A stretch of DNA of 64,000 bases from Misgurnus anguillicaudatus (GCF_027580225.2 NC_073354.2:6176001-6240000); one strand, 5' to 3'. Shown: positions 20,879 through 33,360, numbered from the stretch's first letter. A program made the numbers and translations. The notes: generated by a model from the letters alone, not told the origin.

Positions 20879-23641
20879 ATGTAGAATTAACCTCAAGGGG
20901 ACATTCCGAGAATGTTGTTCTAAGAATGTTTTTCCGTAATATTATGACAACCTTCATCATTTAGAAATAACCTCAAGAGGACTTTGCAAAAAAGTTGTTC
21001 TAAAAACGTTCCCCGTAACATTATGACAACTTTCATCATGTAGAAATAACCTCAAGGGGACATTCCGAGAATGTTGTTCTAAGAACGTTTTTCCGTAATA
21101 TTATGACAACCTTCATTGTTTAGAAATTAACCTCAAAAGGACGTTCCAAAAACGTTGTTCTAAGAACGTTTCCCGTAACATTATGACAACTTTCGTCATG
21201 TAGAAATAACCTTAAGGGGACGTTCCGAGAATGTTGTTCTAAGACCGTTTTTCCGTAATATTAGGACAACCTTCTTCGTTTAGAAATAACCTCAAGAGGA
21301 CGTTCCAAGAACGTCGTTCTAAGAACGTTTTCCCGTAACATTAAGAGAACTTTCAATGTGTAGAAATAACCTTAAAAGGACGTTCCGAGAACATCGTTCT
21401 AAGAACGTTTTTCTGTAACATTAAGAGAACTTTTATTGTGTAGAAATAACCTCAAAAGGACGTTCCGAGAATGTTGTTCTAAGAACGTTTTCCAGTAACA
21501 TTAAGAGAACTTTCAATGTGAGGAAATAACCTCAAGAGGACGTTTCAAGAACGTTGTTCTAAGAACGTTTTCCCGTAACATTAAGAGAACTTTCAATGTG
21601 TAGAAATAACCTCAAAAGGACGTTCCGAGAACATTGTTCTAAGAACGTTTTCCCGTGACATTATGACAACCGTCGTCGTTTAAAAATAACCTCAAGAGGA
21701 TGTTCCATGAACGTTGTTCTAAGAACGTTTTTTCCGTAACATTAAGAGAACTTTCATTGTGTAGAAATAACCTCAAAAGGACGTTCCGAGAACGTTGATC
21801 TAAGAACCTTTTCCAGTAACATTAAGAGAACTTTCAATGTGAGGAAATAACCTCAAAAGGACGTTCCGAGAACATTGTTCTAAGAACGTTTTTTCGTAAC
21901 ATTAAGATAACTTTTATTGTGTAGAAATAACCTCAAAAGGACGTTCCGAGAACGTTGTTCTAAGAACGTTTTCCAGTAACATTAAGAGAACTTTCAATGT
22001 GAGGAAATAACCTCAAAAGGACGTTCCGAGAACATTGTTCTAAGAACGTTTTTTCGTAACATTAAGAGAACTTTTAATGTGTAGAAATAACCTCAAAAGG
22101 ACGTTCCGAGAACGTTGTTCTAAGAACGTTTTCCCGTAACATTATGACAACATTCATCGTTTAAAAATAACCTCAAAAGGACGTTCCGAGAACATTGTTC
22201 TAAGAACGTTTTCCCGTAACATTATGACAACCTTCATCGTTTAAAAATAACCTCAAGAGGATGTTCCGAGAACGTTGTTCTAAGAACGTTTTTCCGTAAC
22301 ATTAAGAGAACTTTCATTGTGTAGAAATAACCTTAAAAGGACGTTCCGATAACGTTGTTCTAAGAACGTTTTCCCGTAACATTAAGAGAACTTTCAATGT
22401 GTAGAAATAACCTCAAAAGGACGTTCCGAGAACATTGTTCTAAGAACATTTTCCCGTGACATTATGACAACCTTTATCATTTAAAAATAACCTCAAAAGG
22501 ACGTTCCGAGAACATTGTTCTAAGAACGTTTTCCAGTAACATTATGACAACCTTTATCGTTTAAAAATAACCTCAAAAGGACGTTCCGAGAACATTGTTC
22601 TAAGAACGTTTTCAAGTAACATTAAGAGAACTTTTATTGTGTAGAAATAACCTCAGAAGGACGTTCCGAGAATGTTGTTCTAAGAACGTTTTCCAGTAAC
22701 ATTAAGAGAACTTTCAATGTGAGGAAATAACCTCAAAAGGACGTTCCGACAACATTGTTCTAAGAACGTTTTTCAGTAACATTAAGAGAACTTTTATTGT
22801 GTAGAAATAACCTCAAAAGGACGTTCCGAGAACGTTGTTCCAAGAACGTTTTCTCACAACATTATGACAACCTTCATTGTTTAGAAATAACCTCAAGAGG
22901 ACGTTCCAAGAACAATGTTCTAAGAACGTTTTCTCACAACATTATGACAACCTTCATTGTTTAGAAATAACCTCAAGAGGACGTTCCAATAACGTTGTTC
23001 TAAGAACGTTTTTCCGTAACATTAAGTGAACTTTTATTGTGTAGAAATAACCTCAAAAGGACGTTCCGAGGACACTGTTCTAAGAACGTTTTCCCGTAAC
23101 ATTAAGAGAACTTTTAATGTGTAGAAATAACCTCAAAAGGACGTTCAGAGAACGTTGTTCTCAGAACGTTTTTCCGTAACATTAAGAGAACTTTCATTGT
23201 GTAGAAATAACCTCAAAAGGACGTTCTGAGAACGTTGGTCTAAGAACGTTTTTCCGTAACATTATGACAACCTTCATTGTTTAGAAATAACCTCAAGAGA
23301 ACGTTCTGAGAACGTTGTTCTAAGAACGTTTTTCCGTAACATTATGACAACCTTCATTGTTTAGAAATAACCTCAAGAGAACGTTCTGAGAACGTTGTTC
23401 GAAGAACGTTTTTCCGTAACATTATGACAACCTTCATCGTTTAGAAATAACCTCAAGAGAACGTTCTGAGAACGTTGTTCGAAGAACGTTTGTTCATCAA
23501 CATCATAAGAACGTTATTCAACCTTTAATAACGTTATAGGAACGTTGCATAAACGTTGTGTTAAAAACGTTTTGCTCTAACCTTTAAAGAACTTTTAAAA
23601 AACGTTAGCGAATGTTGTGGGAACGTTCCCTGTTAGCTGGG

Positions 23642-24371
23642 CATGGTCCTGTGCTTATTTCTGTGTTCTGCATGAAGATCTTTAAAGGTTTCTACTTACA
23701 TCACGATTTGCTGTGCGGCCGGTCGCAGTCTTTATGTAAAACGGGTATGAAATAAATTGATGCTGATGTCGGATAACGGGTCAACTGTTATTTTAATCGC
23801 GCGGATGCGGGTTATCAAACAGGACTGTGCATGACTCGTATAAGGAAAATGGAATGACAACATGAAAATTATAAAATAGCCTACATGTTTATATTCTGTA
23901 TTAAACCACCATGGGCGCTAAACTTGCGGTGTTAAAGGGACAGTTCACCCAAAAATAAAAAAATTCTGTCATCATTAACTCTCCCTCATTCTGTTACAAA
24001 CCCGCACAAATTCCCCCGTTCTGATAAACACGAAGCAACACATTTTGAGAAATGTCAACAACCAAACCAAGCATGAGCCCCATTCACTTCTATAGTAGGA
24101 AGAAATAATACGGAAGTGAATGGGGTTCATGAATGGTTTGGTTACAAACATTCCTCAAAATATTTTCGTTCATGTTCACCAGAACAAAGACATTTATACA
24201 GGTTTGTAACAACATGAGAGTGAGTAAATTATACAGAATTTTAATTTTTGGGCGAACTATTAATCCGATGGGGTCAAAAATTAGGGTGCACCTAACTTTT
24301 GTGCTGGTGCACCTAAGAAAAAATGTTAGGCGCACCAGTGCAACCAGTGCAAAAGTTAGTCTAGAGCCCTG
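23642..24371. mobile_element. Right-end fragment of a hAT-like element
   Basis: The right terminus CTAGAGCCCTG (24361-24371) and a subterminal region with GGTGCACC/TAGGTGCACC palindromic words (24290-24350) resemble fish CAGGGCTCTAGA-type hAT ends. The left end is missing at the boundary with the minisatellite. A TTAA MITE is nested at 23936-24259. No transposase frame is seen. Confidence 0.6.
23936..24259. mobile_element. TTAA-flanked MITE, GGGACAGTTCACCC type (324 bp)
   Basis: TTAA at 23932-23935 and 24260-24263. Inner ends AGGGACAGTTCACCCAAAAA and 'ttttgggcgaact' (with 'at') are inverted. 'attctgtcatcattaactc' on the left is mirrored by 'gagtgagtaaattatacaga' on the right. This is one of the commonest fish MITE types. 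Confidence 0.92.
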
Positions 24372-24429
24372 GCCGTTCATTTAAAGTAGTCACTCATCAT
24401 CAGCCGACCCCGCCTAAACCATGTCCATG

Positions 24430-24585
24430 TATCTATGTGGTAAATTAAGAAAAAGGAAAGTAAAGTAATAAGTAGTGAAGTTACTTTTCAAATGCAGTAA
24501 CTAGTAAAGTAATCTCATTACAATTTAAAGAAGTAACTAGTAACTAGTAACTAATTACATTTTTTGAGTAACTACCCCAACACTG
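24430..24585. mobile_element. MITE end fragment, ...CCAACACTG
   Basis: Repeated 'agtaactagtaac' words followed by CCCCAACACTG match the end of a fish element with CAGTGTTGGGG termini. Only one end is present. Confidence 0.55.
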
Positions 24586-25041
24586 GCCATACAGTTATGC
24601 GATACACTCCATCCCAAACATGGCATAAACAAGTGAACTACTTGCCTTTAACACAGCAACAATTATAAAAACATAGTTTTCTGTTTATCTTGTTTGATTT
24701 CATTGGTGTTATTTACACTTTAGTCAGGCTTTGGCCAGACGCTTGGATTCTCCTATTAAACGACTGGCACCATCACAGAGTCTCTGTGCCAAAAGGAGGT
24801 CCAAACGCTATTTGTTCACTTCACAGGAATGCACTAGTCACAATATCCTGGCCATTACTATTGATAATTAAACATGACATAACATAATGACGGCTAAATT
24901 TTAAATACTGTATGATGAGATTTATCAACATATGACAATACAGTAGTCAAACCTTTCCTGTGTCTGTTTTAAAGACTTTGGTGTAAATATCAGCATTCTG
25001 GAAATAAATGTGTTTGATCCATTGAGGAAAATTTTATTTGA
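24586..25041. other. Intergenic, nothing recognised
   Basis: AT-rich sequence with no ORF, repeat end or RNA signature that I can support. Confidence 0.4.
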
Positions 25042-25470
25042 AGGAGACATATCATGAAAATCTGACTTTTTCCATGTTTAAGTGCTATGATTGGGTCCCC
25101 AGTGCTTCTATCAACCTAAAAAATGTGAAAAAGATCAACCCAGTAACTAAGTTTTGGTAGACGGTTCTCTGCAAGCATGTAAAAATATAGAACATTGAAA
25201 TTTGGCACCCCTTGTGATGTCAGAAGGAGACAATACCACCCCTTAATCTAGGCTATCCAACCATGACACTGCCATTTAGTGCAGAGATCAGCTCATTTGC
25301 ATTTTAAAGGACACACCCAAAAATTGCACATCTTTGCTCGCACCTACAAAGTGCTAATGTTAACATGTTATAATAAATTATGTATATGATATTTTGAGCT
25401 AGAACTTACGTACTCTGGGGACACCAAAGATTTATTTGACATCTTAAAAAAGTCTTGTGAAATGTCCCCT
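25042..25470 (+). mobile_element. MITE with AGGAGACATATC ends, copy 1
   Basis: The left AGGAGACATATCATGAAAA pairs with 'aaatgtcccct' before TTAA (25471-25474); the left TTAA has decayed to TTGA. Internal landmarks 'tgccatttagtgcaga', 'aaaggacacaccc' and 'tactctggggacacc' are shared, in order, with 32949-33356. Confidence 0.85.
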
Positions 25471-25689
25471 TTAATAAATATAATGAAAATGTATATAAAT
25501 AGATAATGTAATTTATGTAGATGACACAACACAACTACTGTGAATTGGAGATATCAAATTGTGTCACTGGTGCGTAAGCATTGAGTGGTCCATCATTATA
25601 TTTGAGTTTTGTTGTTCCATTTTGCCTGAAAATCTATAGACTTAAAAAAAAATAGATCTATGCACTGGACATCTATATATCAAAATGCT

Positions 25690-26400
25690 GGGTAAGCTTC
25701 AGTCCTGACCCTGGAGAGGACAATTGGGTTCAGAAGATAGATAAATGGTTTGCATGCCCATACCTATCCTTAAACAGATAAAGAGGCTGTTCAGATAACC
25801 GAGATCTCAGTTGGCTCACGCTGCTTTAGAACTACAGCAGCTCAGAGGTTTTCGCTGATCAAAATCCACTCTGCAACCACACCTCCAGATTTTGAGTATT
25901 GTATGAGCATAATTGAAACGGTCCTCCCTCCTCCTCCTCTCTCAGTCCCTAAAGATCTGTGCGGAGGGGGGGGGGGTATCGCCTTACTGAAGACGGTGGA
26001 TTAATTAGTGAAACTCCTCCTGGGGGAAGCATTAGACAGAGCATCCACGGTCAAACGGGAAGCATTAGCTCCTGAACCCCCCGGCGCACCCGAGCTTCAA
26101 CACAGCCGGGGTAATTAATAGAGCCTCTGTATGAGCGCAGGAACGCTCATTCACTCAGGGCTTCAAATGGTCTGTAGTTCAACCGAGCAGAACCGGGATA
26201 AAACCTCATTTTGCCACTTGCCAAGTTAATGGAGTCCTAACTTGAAAAGCACACCAGCTTGGGAGTTATCTTCTTTGGTGTTTAATGCGGCAATGAGGCG
26301 TGGGTAAGTTGTGTAATTTGAAGGAGACAACTTTCGATGTGATGGTTAAGGGGGGCTGACTTTGAACTCAATCATTTAATTGTCGCTACTTAAGCGAAAC
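25690..26400. other. High-complexity block, candidate conserved non-coding DNA
   Basis: This block has no inverted-repeat ends and higher GC than its surroundings. It contains TTAATTAGT and GTAATTAATAG homeodomain-type cores and a 12-bp G run at 25968-25979. No coding frame is convincing. The case for regulatory DNA is inferred from composition only. Confidence 0.3.
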
Positions 26401-27039
26401 TTACAGAAACTGCTTCACCTTTTGATCATTAGATAATTGATAAGACCTCATACAATATTAGTAGGCTATCTCAAACCTTTGAAATGCAATGGCCTATTTG
26501 CATTTTCCAATCAAGTCCTATCATCTAGATGGCTTATTGAAGTCTATAAAGACAACGGGGGTTTAACAAATTTCGGTACAGAAGTGTAAGCATTTTGTTT
26601 ACTCTGTCGCACATCAGATTTAAAGATCTGGTTTTATCATCAGAGCACCACTAAAAGCATCTTTATTTGATATATAATCCAAACAACAGAAAACAAAGAA
26701 GTACTATGCATAACAAAAAATACCACTACAAGGGGTACCTTTGCCGTTTGACCATGCTTCGGATTTTGACCTTGCCTTGGGAGTGGGAATGTGTTGGAGG
26801 TGAACATTGGAGAGTCTAATATAAGAACAGACTAAAGCCCAAAGTTTTTACACATGCTTTAGGTACAGTCCTACTTTCAAATCTTGAAAAGACCACTTAT
26901 GTAGTCGAGGCATTAGCACTACCGTAGGTTGCCATCTTGTTGACTCACTAATTACAGAGGTTAATTGGATTTTTCCAAACTTAATAAACTTTTCCAATAC
27001 CAATTTCCCATCTACTCAACCTATCCATGATCATGTTTA
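26401..27039. other. Intergenic, nothing recognised
   Basis: No gene, terminal repeat or tandem array can be supported here. Confidence 0.35.
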
Positions 27040-27480
27040 GCAAGACTCTTCTAACTTACTAAATCTCTTCATTCCACTCCAAACCAACTCTTTCTATGTC
27101 TGCTTCACTCCCTCCACAAAGTTTTCCTGTAGTCTTGGCTCAGACAATAATATTCTCCTCACCCAACATTGTTGCAAACACTCTCCCATCAATCCCATCC
27201 TCTCTAATCAAATTGATGTCCTCTGATCCCCTTCCGTATCTGTTCTTTGCTGTCAACACATCCTTATCTAGAGGAGCTGTCCTGCCAGCCTCTAAGGCAT
27301 TCACATCAGACAAAACATCCTTGCTTAACTCCATACTAATTATTCTGCATTTGTCTGCAGCATTCAATGCTGTCAAACACAAACTATTGAAGTCTACAGA
27401 GAAGGGCATTTCCAAGTCAGTGCTTTTTAGGTTTATTTTATACCTGGATAAAAAGTGGCTTCTCTACCTTACCCTGCATT
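27040..27480 (+). pseudogene. Degraded LINE reverse-transcriptase fragment
   Basis: One open frame (27096-27506) contains 'ILIILHLSAAFNAVKHKLL' near 27330-27390. It corresponds to the RT block usually written LLDLSAAFDTVDHxxLL, whose Asp-containing A motif (F-D) is changed here to FN. The following 'GISKSVLFRFILYL' matches the block after it. The catalytic [FY]xDD box is absent, as are both ends of the element. The fragment is old and non-functional. It is followed directly by a SINE. Confidence 0.72.
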
Positions 27481-27486
27481 CTCATT

Positions 27487-27655
27487 TTGATCCTGTAGCT
27501 CGGTAGGAAGAGCATTGGGTTTGCAGTGGAGAGGCAATGGGTTTGATTTCCAGAGAACGCACATACTGATAAAATGTATACTGTACCTTGAATTCAAAGT
27601 AGGTTGCTAAGGATAAAAGTGCCTGACAGATGCATGACTCTAATACATTAGACAG
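27487..27655 (+). repeat. tRNA-derived SINE, second copy
   Basis: The head TGTAGCTCGGTAGGAAGAGC resembles a tRNA A box and GGGTTTGATTTCC at about 27539 a B box. The tail 'aaggataaaagtgcctgaca' matches the 3' tail of the copy at 7678-7850 (opposite strand). It is decayed but the order of parts is intact. Confidence 0.78.
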
Positions 27656-28360
27656 ATTAATTTGTCATTTAGTTTGTAGGTCTGTAATGGAAGAAGGACT
27701 TACTGTTCATTTTGACTGATGCGATAATGCAAAACATGGATATTGCCACACAATCTTTTGGCTACACTAGACTTTAAGCATGCAAATATTTTTCGAACAC
27801 TTGTTGTGAATATGGAAGAGAGCGCTTCGCCTATCTTTGCTTTTCAGTAGAGGCAGGTCATGCAGTGACGTACCAAATTTCTACTGGTCACGTGTCTTCA
27901 CGTAATACGAATTCACCGGTAAGAGTTCACAAGACATGTATGCAGTAAAATATCTTCGCACAAGCTTCCGTTTCCTATCTGTTGTATTCACATGCGTATG
28001 CATGGAAGTCAAAGGAATGAAAAGTGTTGTGTGACCGCCCCATAATTCATATGAATTTGTACATTGGAACAGCTCTCAGACTGTTTACACTTACAATGTG
28101 CTCTTGAGAGAAATACGCAAGTAAATTGCAATCCATTTTATTTTATTCCAAATGCGCATGTGTGTGGGAATTGCGATTGAATGAATCATTAGGAAATAAT
28201 GCTTCAAACAATGGATATGCGGCAAAGTTTTTAGCAAAACAGTGTGACTAACTATTCAAGTTCTTCAACAATGCATTGTATAATTGTGGTTAAGCAATGA
28301 GTTATGTTGTTGAATGGGAAAGCCAAAATACAACAGGACTATTGATCAGTGATCATCAGT
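27656..28360. other. Intergenic, nothing recognised
   Basis: Single-copy-looking sequence with one CACGTG (27889-27894) but no gene or transposon ends that I can support. Confidence 0.35.
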
Positions 28361-28915
28361 AGCTGCGTTTCAATTATCCTTTAAATTGCGCAAATTGACA
28401 TTATTAATTAAAAAATATGGCCAATGGAAGAACGTCAATTTCGCAAAACTCCCAAATATCAAAAAAAAAGGTACGCTCGCATGAGGTCGTTTTTCAGGCA
28501 TTTCGGAAATCACAAAACTACAATGGCATTTTCAGGTCACCTGTTGCAAGTAAGTAACATAATTATTATTTGAAGATGAAGTGTTATGTACTAAAACCAC
28601 CCAGAAACACATCAATAACTGTCACCTCAAGGCTTTCCTCGCCAATAATGTTCGGATAACACTCTATCTCTTTTGATTTAAAATTATGTACTTTTACCTC
28701 CAAGAAACACCTATACACTGCCGCTCTTAAGTATGAAGGGCTTTCCCTGGCTTTTATGTTTGTATAATACTCTTATGTGTCCTTCGGTTGAAAACAATGC
28801 CTAGTGCGCTGGATGTAATATTAGTTAACCTACCAACATCTGTCGACGTGATGTTTGGAATAACTTATCGCGAGAGGAAAAACTACCTATGTCATTGGTT
28901 AATGGAAATGGAAAA
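28361..28915. mobile_element. MITE fragment, AGCTGCGTTTC end
   Basis: AGCTGCGTTTCAATTATCCT followed by 'aaattgcgcaaattgacatt' and 'cgcatgaggtcgtttttcag' matches a common cyprinid MITE. The right side near 28860-28915 ('tcgcgag...aatggaaatgg') is a decayed mirror end. No target duplication is clear. Confidence 0.6.
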
Positions 28916-29600
28916 TAGTATTTTGTCGACATTTAAAAAATAACGCTGAAGTTTTGTCCAAATCTGTAAGGAAAACGCAGCTAGTGATATCGCCCCCTTT
29001 TGCTCAGCAGATATTTCCCTATTGCACACGTCCAGATGCATCCCGGGTTTTAGGAGCCTGAAACAGCGATTTTTTTGTGTATACAGCCAATTCATTTATT
29101 TTGTGATACAATGATATCATCACCCCACGTCTCAAACTAAGTGGGACACGGCTACACCATGTAACAGAAACAAAACTTGTGTTTGTGCTGGATAAGGTAG
29201 TGAGCCTATTAGCTTTACTAAAGCAAAATCTGCTACAGTGAGCAACAAATTATTATGGAAGTTGGGAAAATTACAGCGCCACAAACTGGTCTGGCATGTA
29301 TACTACATCGATTTGAGTCGGTTTAAGTGGTTTCCTGTGTATGCAGATATTTCTTAAGATGACGCAGTGTTTACAGACTTTTTTAGAACGAGGATAAAAG
29401 TTTGGACAGAAGAAGCTCTAGCTTGTGAGCTACTGAGGTCAATCTTACCCTGCTATGTACAAATCTACCCTACGAGAATTCGGCATGAATTTCAGACTTC
29501 ACGACCTGCAGAACATATGCTCAGGGAGCCCTTCAAGTGCGCTCATTTGCTTTCATTTGTGTTTGTGTGGTCAAATTTAATCAAGGAAGCATCTGGGCAA
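28916..29600. other. Intergenic, possible old repeat debris
   Basis: ORFs in both directions (for example 29367-29606) match no family I know. No terminal repeats are seen. Confidence 0.3.
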
Positions 29601-30180
29601 CCTTAATGGGAGTAATTGTCCTTTCTGCACTTCTGTGTGTGTGTTAAACAGAAAGATGTGAGGGAATGTGTGAATCAGATCACAGCCGTACTGTACGTGC
29701 ATGCATGGACAGTGCAAGAGCATGTTTCAGCATCTATCTAAGAGGCCATTGTACGTGGCCACATGAAGAGCATTCCTCTGAGCTTCACTAATTACGCTGT
29801 GGCTTAACTTGGCACCAATGTGAATCATCCTGGCTGATGCTTTTAAATCTGTCCACAAAGTCTCGTCCTTAGGCTAATAAGTACCCTGTGCACCAGACCT
29901 CCCAGCAGGACAAACAGCCCGGTCCACCATAATAACAGATGCTTTCCTGCACAGCTCAAATACCCCTCTCTCTCTCCTCCAGGTATGCATTCTGTGACAA
30001 TATCATCCTGATGGGGCCTCCAACTTTTGGAATACCGAAGGCAACGAAACTACCCTTAAGTACTCTCTCTGGGACCCGAGGTCTGCCAGCTCCCCCCAAA
30101 TCTTCTGTCTGGTTTCTCGGCTTTGTGGTTCTTAGGAATGCACAAACTTTTTGACCCCCGTCCCCTCACAAGCTTGTTCC
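29600..30180. other. High-complexity block, candidate conserved non-coding DNA
   Basis: Evenly complex sequence without repeat hallmarks, including CACTAATTACGC near 29790. It may be regulatory. Coding is not supported in any frame. Confidence 0.28.
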
Positions 30181-30237
30181 TGCAGAGTGTGTGTTTTGTT
30201 TTCTCAGACAGGGAGAGTTCGCTTCAAAGGGCTGCTT

Positions 30238-30440
30238 CAGACAAAAATGAAAATTGTGTCATTTATTCATTCTCATGACGTTTCTAAACCTGTATGATTT
30301 TCTTTGTTCTGTGAAACACAAAAGGAGCCAACTTTAGAGAAATACAGCAAAAGTAATGTAGATGTCGCCATTGGTTGTTGTGGTCTTCGACTCAATAAGG
30401 AAGTTCATTTAAAGCATTGACTTTCTTCTTAACATTGATA
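30238..30440. mobile_element. Fragment of GGGACAGTTCACCC-type MITE
   Basis: 'aaaaatgaaaattgtgtcat', 'cattctcatgacgtttctaa' and 'acctgtatgattttctttgt' match, in order, the interior of the TTAA-flanked MITE family at 23936-24259. Both ends are lost. Confidence 0.7.
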
Positions 30441-31179
30441 TATTTATTATGTTTTAATTGCTTTTTAACACCACTTCTTATTCGCTGAGATTCATTTACA
30501 AGTCACCCACAGGCTTCGTTAAGATTTTTCATGAACTTTCACACCCGGCTCTTGACACTATTTCACCTCTTTCTCAAGAAGAAGAACAGCTGAAGGAAGA
30601 TTTAAAACATTTCGCCCGTCACCCCATCTGTATCTTTTGTCTGTGCTCTTTGGCACCTGGAATGATTACACCTTCAGACTGTTCACAATCATGCCAAGAT
30701 TCACATGCAACAAACTTGCAGGCATGAATCCCCCATATCCACATCCCCTGCCCCGCACCATTTAGATCCCCTACAATATACACCTTCGCAATTACATCAC
30801 TTTTTGTATATTTATACTTCAATAAAGCTGTTAATCTTAATTGCTTTTAAATTTGATCAGTCCAATTGAATCGAAAAACTTTTTCCCAAAGCAAAACACA
30901 ATGGCACTGTTATTAACCAAACTGTAACACTATACTAACAAAATGTACATTAATCAGACATTTTGGCTGGTCTCCCAAATGATCGAGGACTTGTGTCTCC
31001 TAAGTGTACTGTAATCTGCATGATGCCCTGGAGAGATCTACAGTATTGCCTTTTCCTCTTAATTTTCTCTGCATTTATCTTCCTGCATCACTTTGCTGTA
31101 CTACATGGGTTTTGCATATGGAGTACAAACCCAACCACAGCACTTAGAGGTGGATTAATATTAATGTCAGACCCTCGTG

Positions 31180-32000
31180 AGTTGTCGGGGTCTAATTAGG
31201 AGTCTCTTGTTACTGTAACGCATTCACTGACCTGCTGGGATGTGAGAGGGGACAGGACACCCACCCGCCTCTGCGCCAGCCCCTGCAGCACTGCGTGTTT
31301 AGCGGTTCTCAGTGTGTTCCAGATCATTAATGCAGAAACCAGTCTGCACGCGCTCAGTGCTGTATCAACTCTGCAGAATCTCCCCGCTGTGCCGCTAATT
31401 AGAGTTTCCAATTCATGGCCAACTCTAGCGCCCTCTATTAATCGCGGATGAGAAATCCTGGTCGCTTCGCCGTTTTGGTGACGCAACTTAATCTCAAACT
31501 TATGGGACCTCTTCAAAACGCTTTAAGAGTATTTTAGTGTAACGCCTCCACGTTTCCGTTCCTCTTCCTGAACTTTATGATTACAGCACCCTACAACCCG
31601 CACCCCACCGCCTCGGTGAAGCTCGAGGCTCCTGCCGTTGGAAGGGGGTATATCTCAGCATCCCTGGCCTCCCCGACTCCACTGGGAATGTTCTTCATGT
31701 CCTCGGCCTCTGATGCTATTCCCCGCGGCATCCTCCTCAAGCACCTGGCGTGTCTCTCTCTTCCCTTCTTCTTGTTGTGCATATGCAAAGAGAGGCAGGC
31801 ACTCTCCTCAAATGAGCAGGGTCCCTGACAGCCTCATCAATGGCGTTGACAGAATAAGGACGAGGGGATGATGATCTGAAGAGAACGCGGTGTTGAGGTG
31901 CAGCCTCCCCATGGATTCATCAAGCCACCTGACACGCCTTAGCTGAGGCGCCAATTGCAGGAATCATCCCGAGAGAGCTTTAGCCCTTTATCTGAATGCC
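31180..32000. other. High-complexity block, candidate conserved non-coding DNA
   Basis: GC-richer sequence with several TAATTA or ATTAAT cores (31195, 31326, 31397, 31436) and no transposon ends. Small ORFs overlap in several frames, none with a recognisable domain. It is the most likely of the blocks to be functional non-coding DNA, judged by eye only. Confidence 0.32.
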
Positions 32001-32944
32001 TCCATACCTTCGTAAGTGAATTTACATTTCAAAACAGAAGGCTTTCAATCAGCAGGATCACTACAGGGTCTCCCCTTTATCATTAAGTTTACCATCAGTT
32101 AACAGAGAGACTAACTTGACAAGATGGATGGGAAGTTTGGTGGAGGGTTTTGCAGTTTGATGAATGTGCATCCAGCGATTCCTCATTCAAATCAATAAGT
32201 CAAAAGCGTCACGCTACAGTCATAAATGGCTAACAACAACCAGTGATTGGTTTCATCTTCATCCAGAAACATGTTGCTCTGAAGTATAGAGAATTCTAAC
32301 AACATTTTCCAAACTCTTCTCTTGGACTGTTTGCGTGCTAAGCCCTTCACTGCATGCGTCACAGAGCAGTCTGCAAGGCGGTGAGGTTTCCACGGCTCTT
32401 ATCGGATCATCCCTGTAGCCCTGCGATGAGATTATCAACTCAGCCATTCATCACTCACGATCAAGTGATCGGCTGTTACTTTACCCATCCATTCGTGCTT
32501 TGACCGATGAAAGGCTACAGGCTCTCAGCTAGGCACTTAGTCATCTTTTTTGTTAAGTGAGTATTTAAATGAATCTAATAAAATTAAATACTTGTAATAT
32601 TAGAGAAAAAAATATGAAAAATGTGCAAGAACTGGCATCACACCAGTATTGGGCACATTGCTTTTTTGTTGAATAATCAGCCTAAACTGTTTGACTGGTT
32701 TAGCTCCCAAACTGGTTAAAACTAGTGTAGGAAGCACTAATGTAGGAAGCACTCTTTAGGTCCCACCTTCCTGCAACACTGATCGAACTGCAACAATTGT
32801 GATATTTTCCACAATCTGTACCTGAATTTGTGATCGTTTTAGTCTCATTTTAAGCTCGTATAAACAACAACTTGCCTGTGCTTTTTTCAAGTTCATTCCA
32901 TTTGTGTGTGTTTAGTCTCGTATTCAAATCGTATGCCCATCTTT
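32001..32944. other. Intergenic, nothing recognised
   Basis: No gene or mobile element can be supported. A local duplication 'gtaggaagcacta/ctc' occurs at 32728-32754. Confidence 0.35.
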
Positions 32945-32948
32945 TTAA

Positions 32949-33356
32949 AGGGGACATATTGTGAAAAACCATTCAGATTTTGCTCCTGTTGTGACATAGA
33001 AAGTCTTATTACAATAATACTGCCCCTTAATCTGCAGTATTTAACCATAGCACTGCCATTTAGTGCACAGAGAGAGAGAAATAGAGAGTCAGAGAGAGAA
33101 AAAATTATTGACAGCACAATTGAGTTTCAATTTCAACAAAACACCATTATGGTGATCAGTCATTTCATCAGTTCATTTGCATTTAAAAGGACACACCCCA
33201 AAACGGCACATTTTTGCTCACACCTACAAAGTGGTAATTTTAACATGCTATAATAAATTATCTTTATGGTATTTTGAGCTTAAACTTCACATATGTACTC
33301 TGGGGACACCAAGGATTTATTTGACATCTTAAATAAGTCTCATAACATGTCCCCTT
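32949..33356 (+). mobile_element. MITE with AGGGGACATATTG ends, copy 2
   Basis: TTAA (32945-32948, 33357-33360) flanks AGGGGACATATTGTGAAAA and 'catgtcccctt'. It is collinear with 25042-25470 and in the same orientation, with an added AGAGAG-rich stretch at 33068-33102. The two copies lie 7.9 kb apart. Confidence 0.87.
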
Positions 33357-33360
33357 TTAA

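Larger units (their letters stand above)
17888..23641. repeat. 80-bp AACGTT minisatellite array, split by an inserted element
   Basis: Units of 80 bp carry the core GTTCTAAGAACGTT, then a TAACATTA box, and end in AGAAATAACCTCAAAAGGAC. About 33 units lie in 20880-23500 and about seven more diverged ones in 17888-18423. Two unit subtypes are present: 'aagagaactttcaatgtg' and 'atgacaaccttcatcgttt'. Between about 21780 and 22100 they alternate as 160-bp dimers. Leftmost units are the most diverged, and three units at 23290-23500 are almost identical, suggesting homogenisation inside the array. The array ends at GAACGTTCCCTGTTAGCTGGG (23621-23641). Confidence 0.92.

Noticed and set aside
20514..20960. 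Gly/Trp/Pro-rich overlapping ORFs on both strands as repetitive proteins
   Set aside because: They are translations of the palindromic GTGGGC/CCCATATGGG minisatellite, which is open in several frames on both strands because of its repeat structure.
20880..23500. CRISPR-like array of 80-bp repeats
   Set aside because: The repeats are contiguous, with no unique spacers, and the genome is eukaryotic; it is a minisatellite.
24090..24384. Facing ORFs of 96 and 83 codons
   Set aside because: They cross a TTAA MITE and a hAT end, so they cannot be one gene, and no domain is seen.
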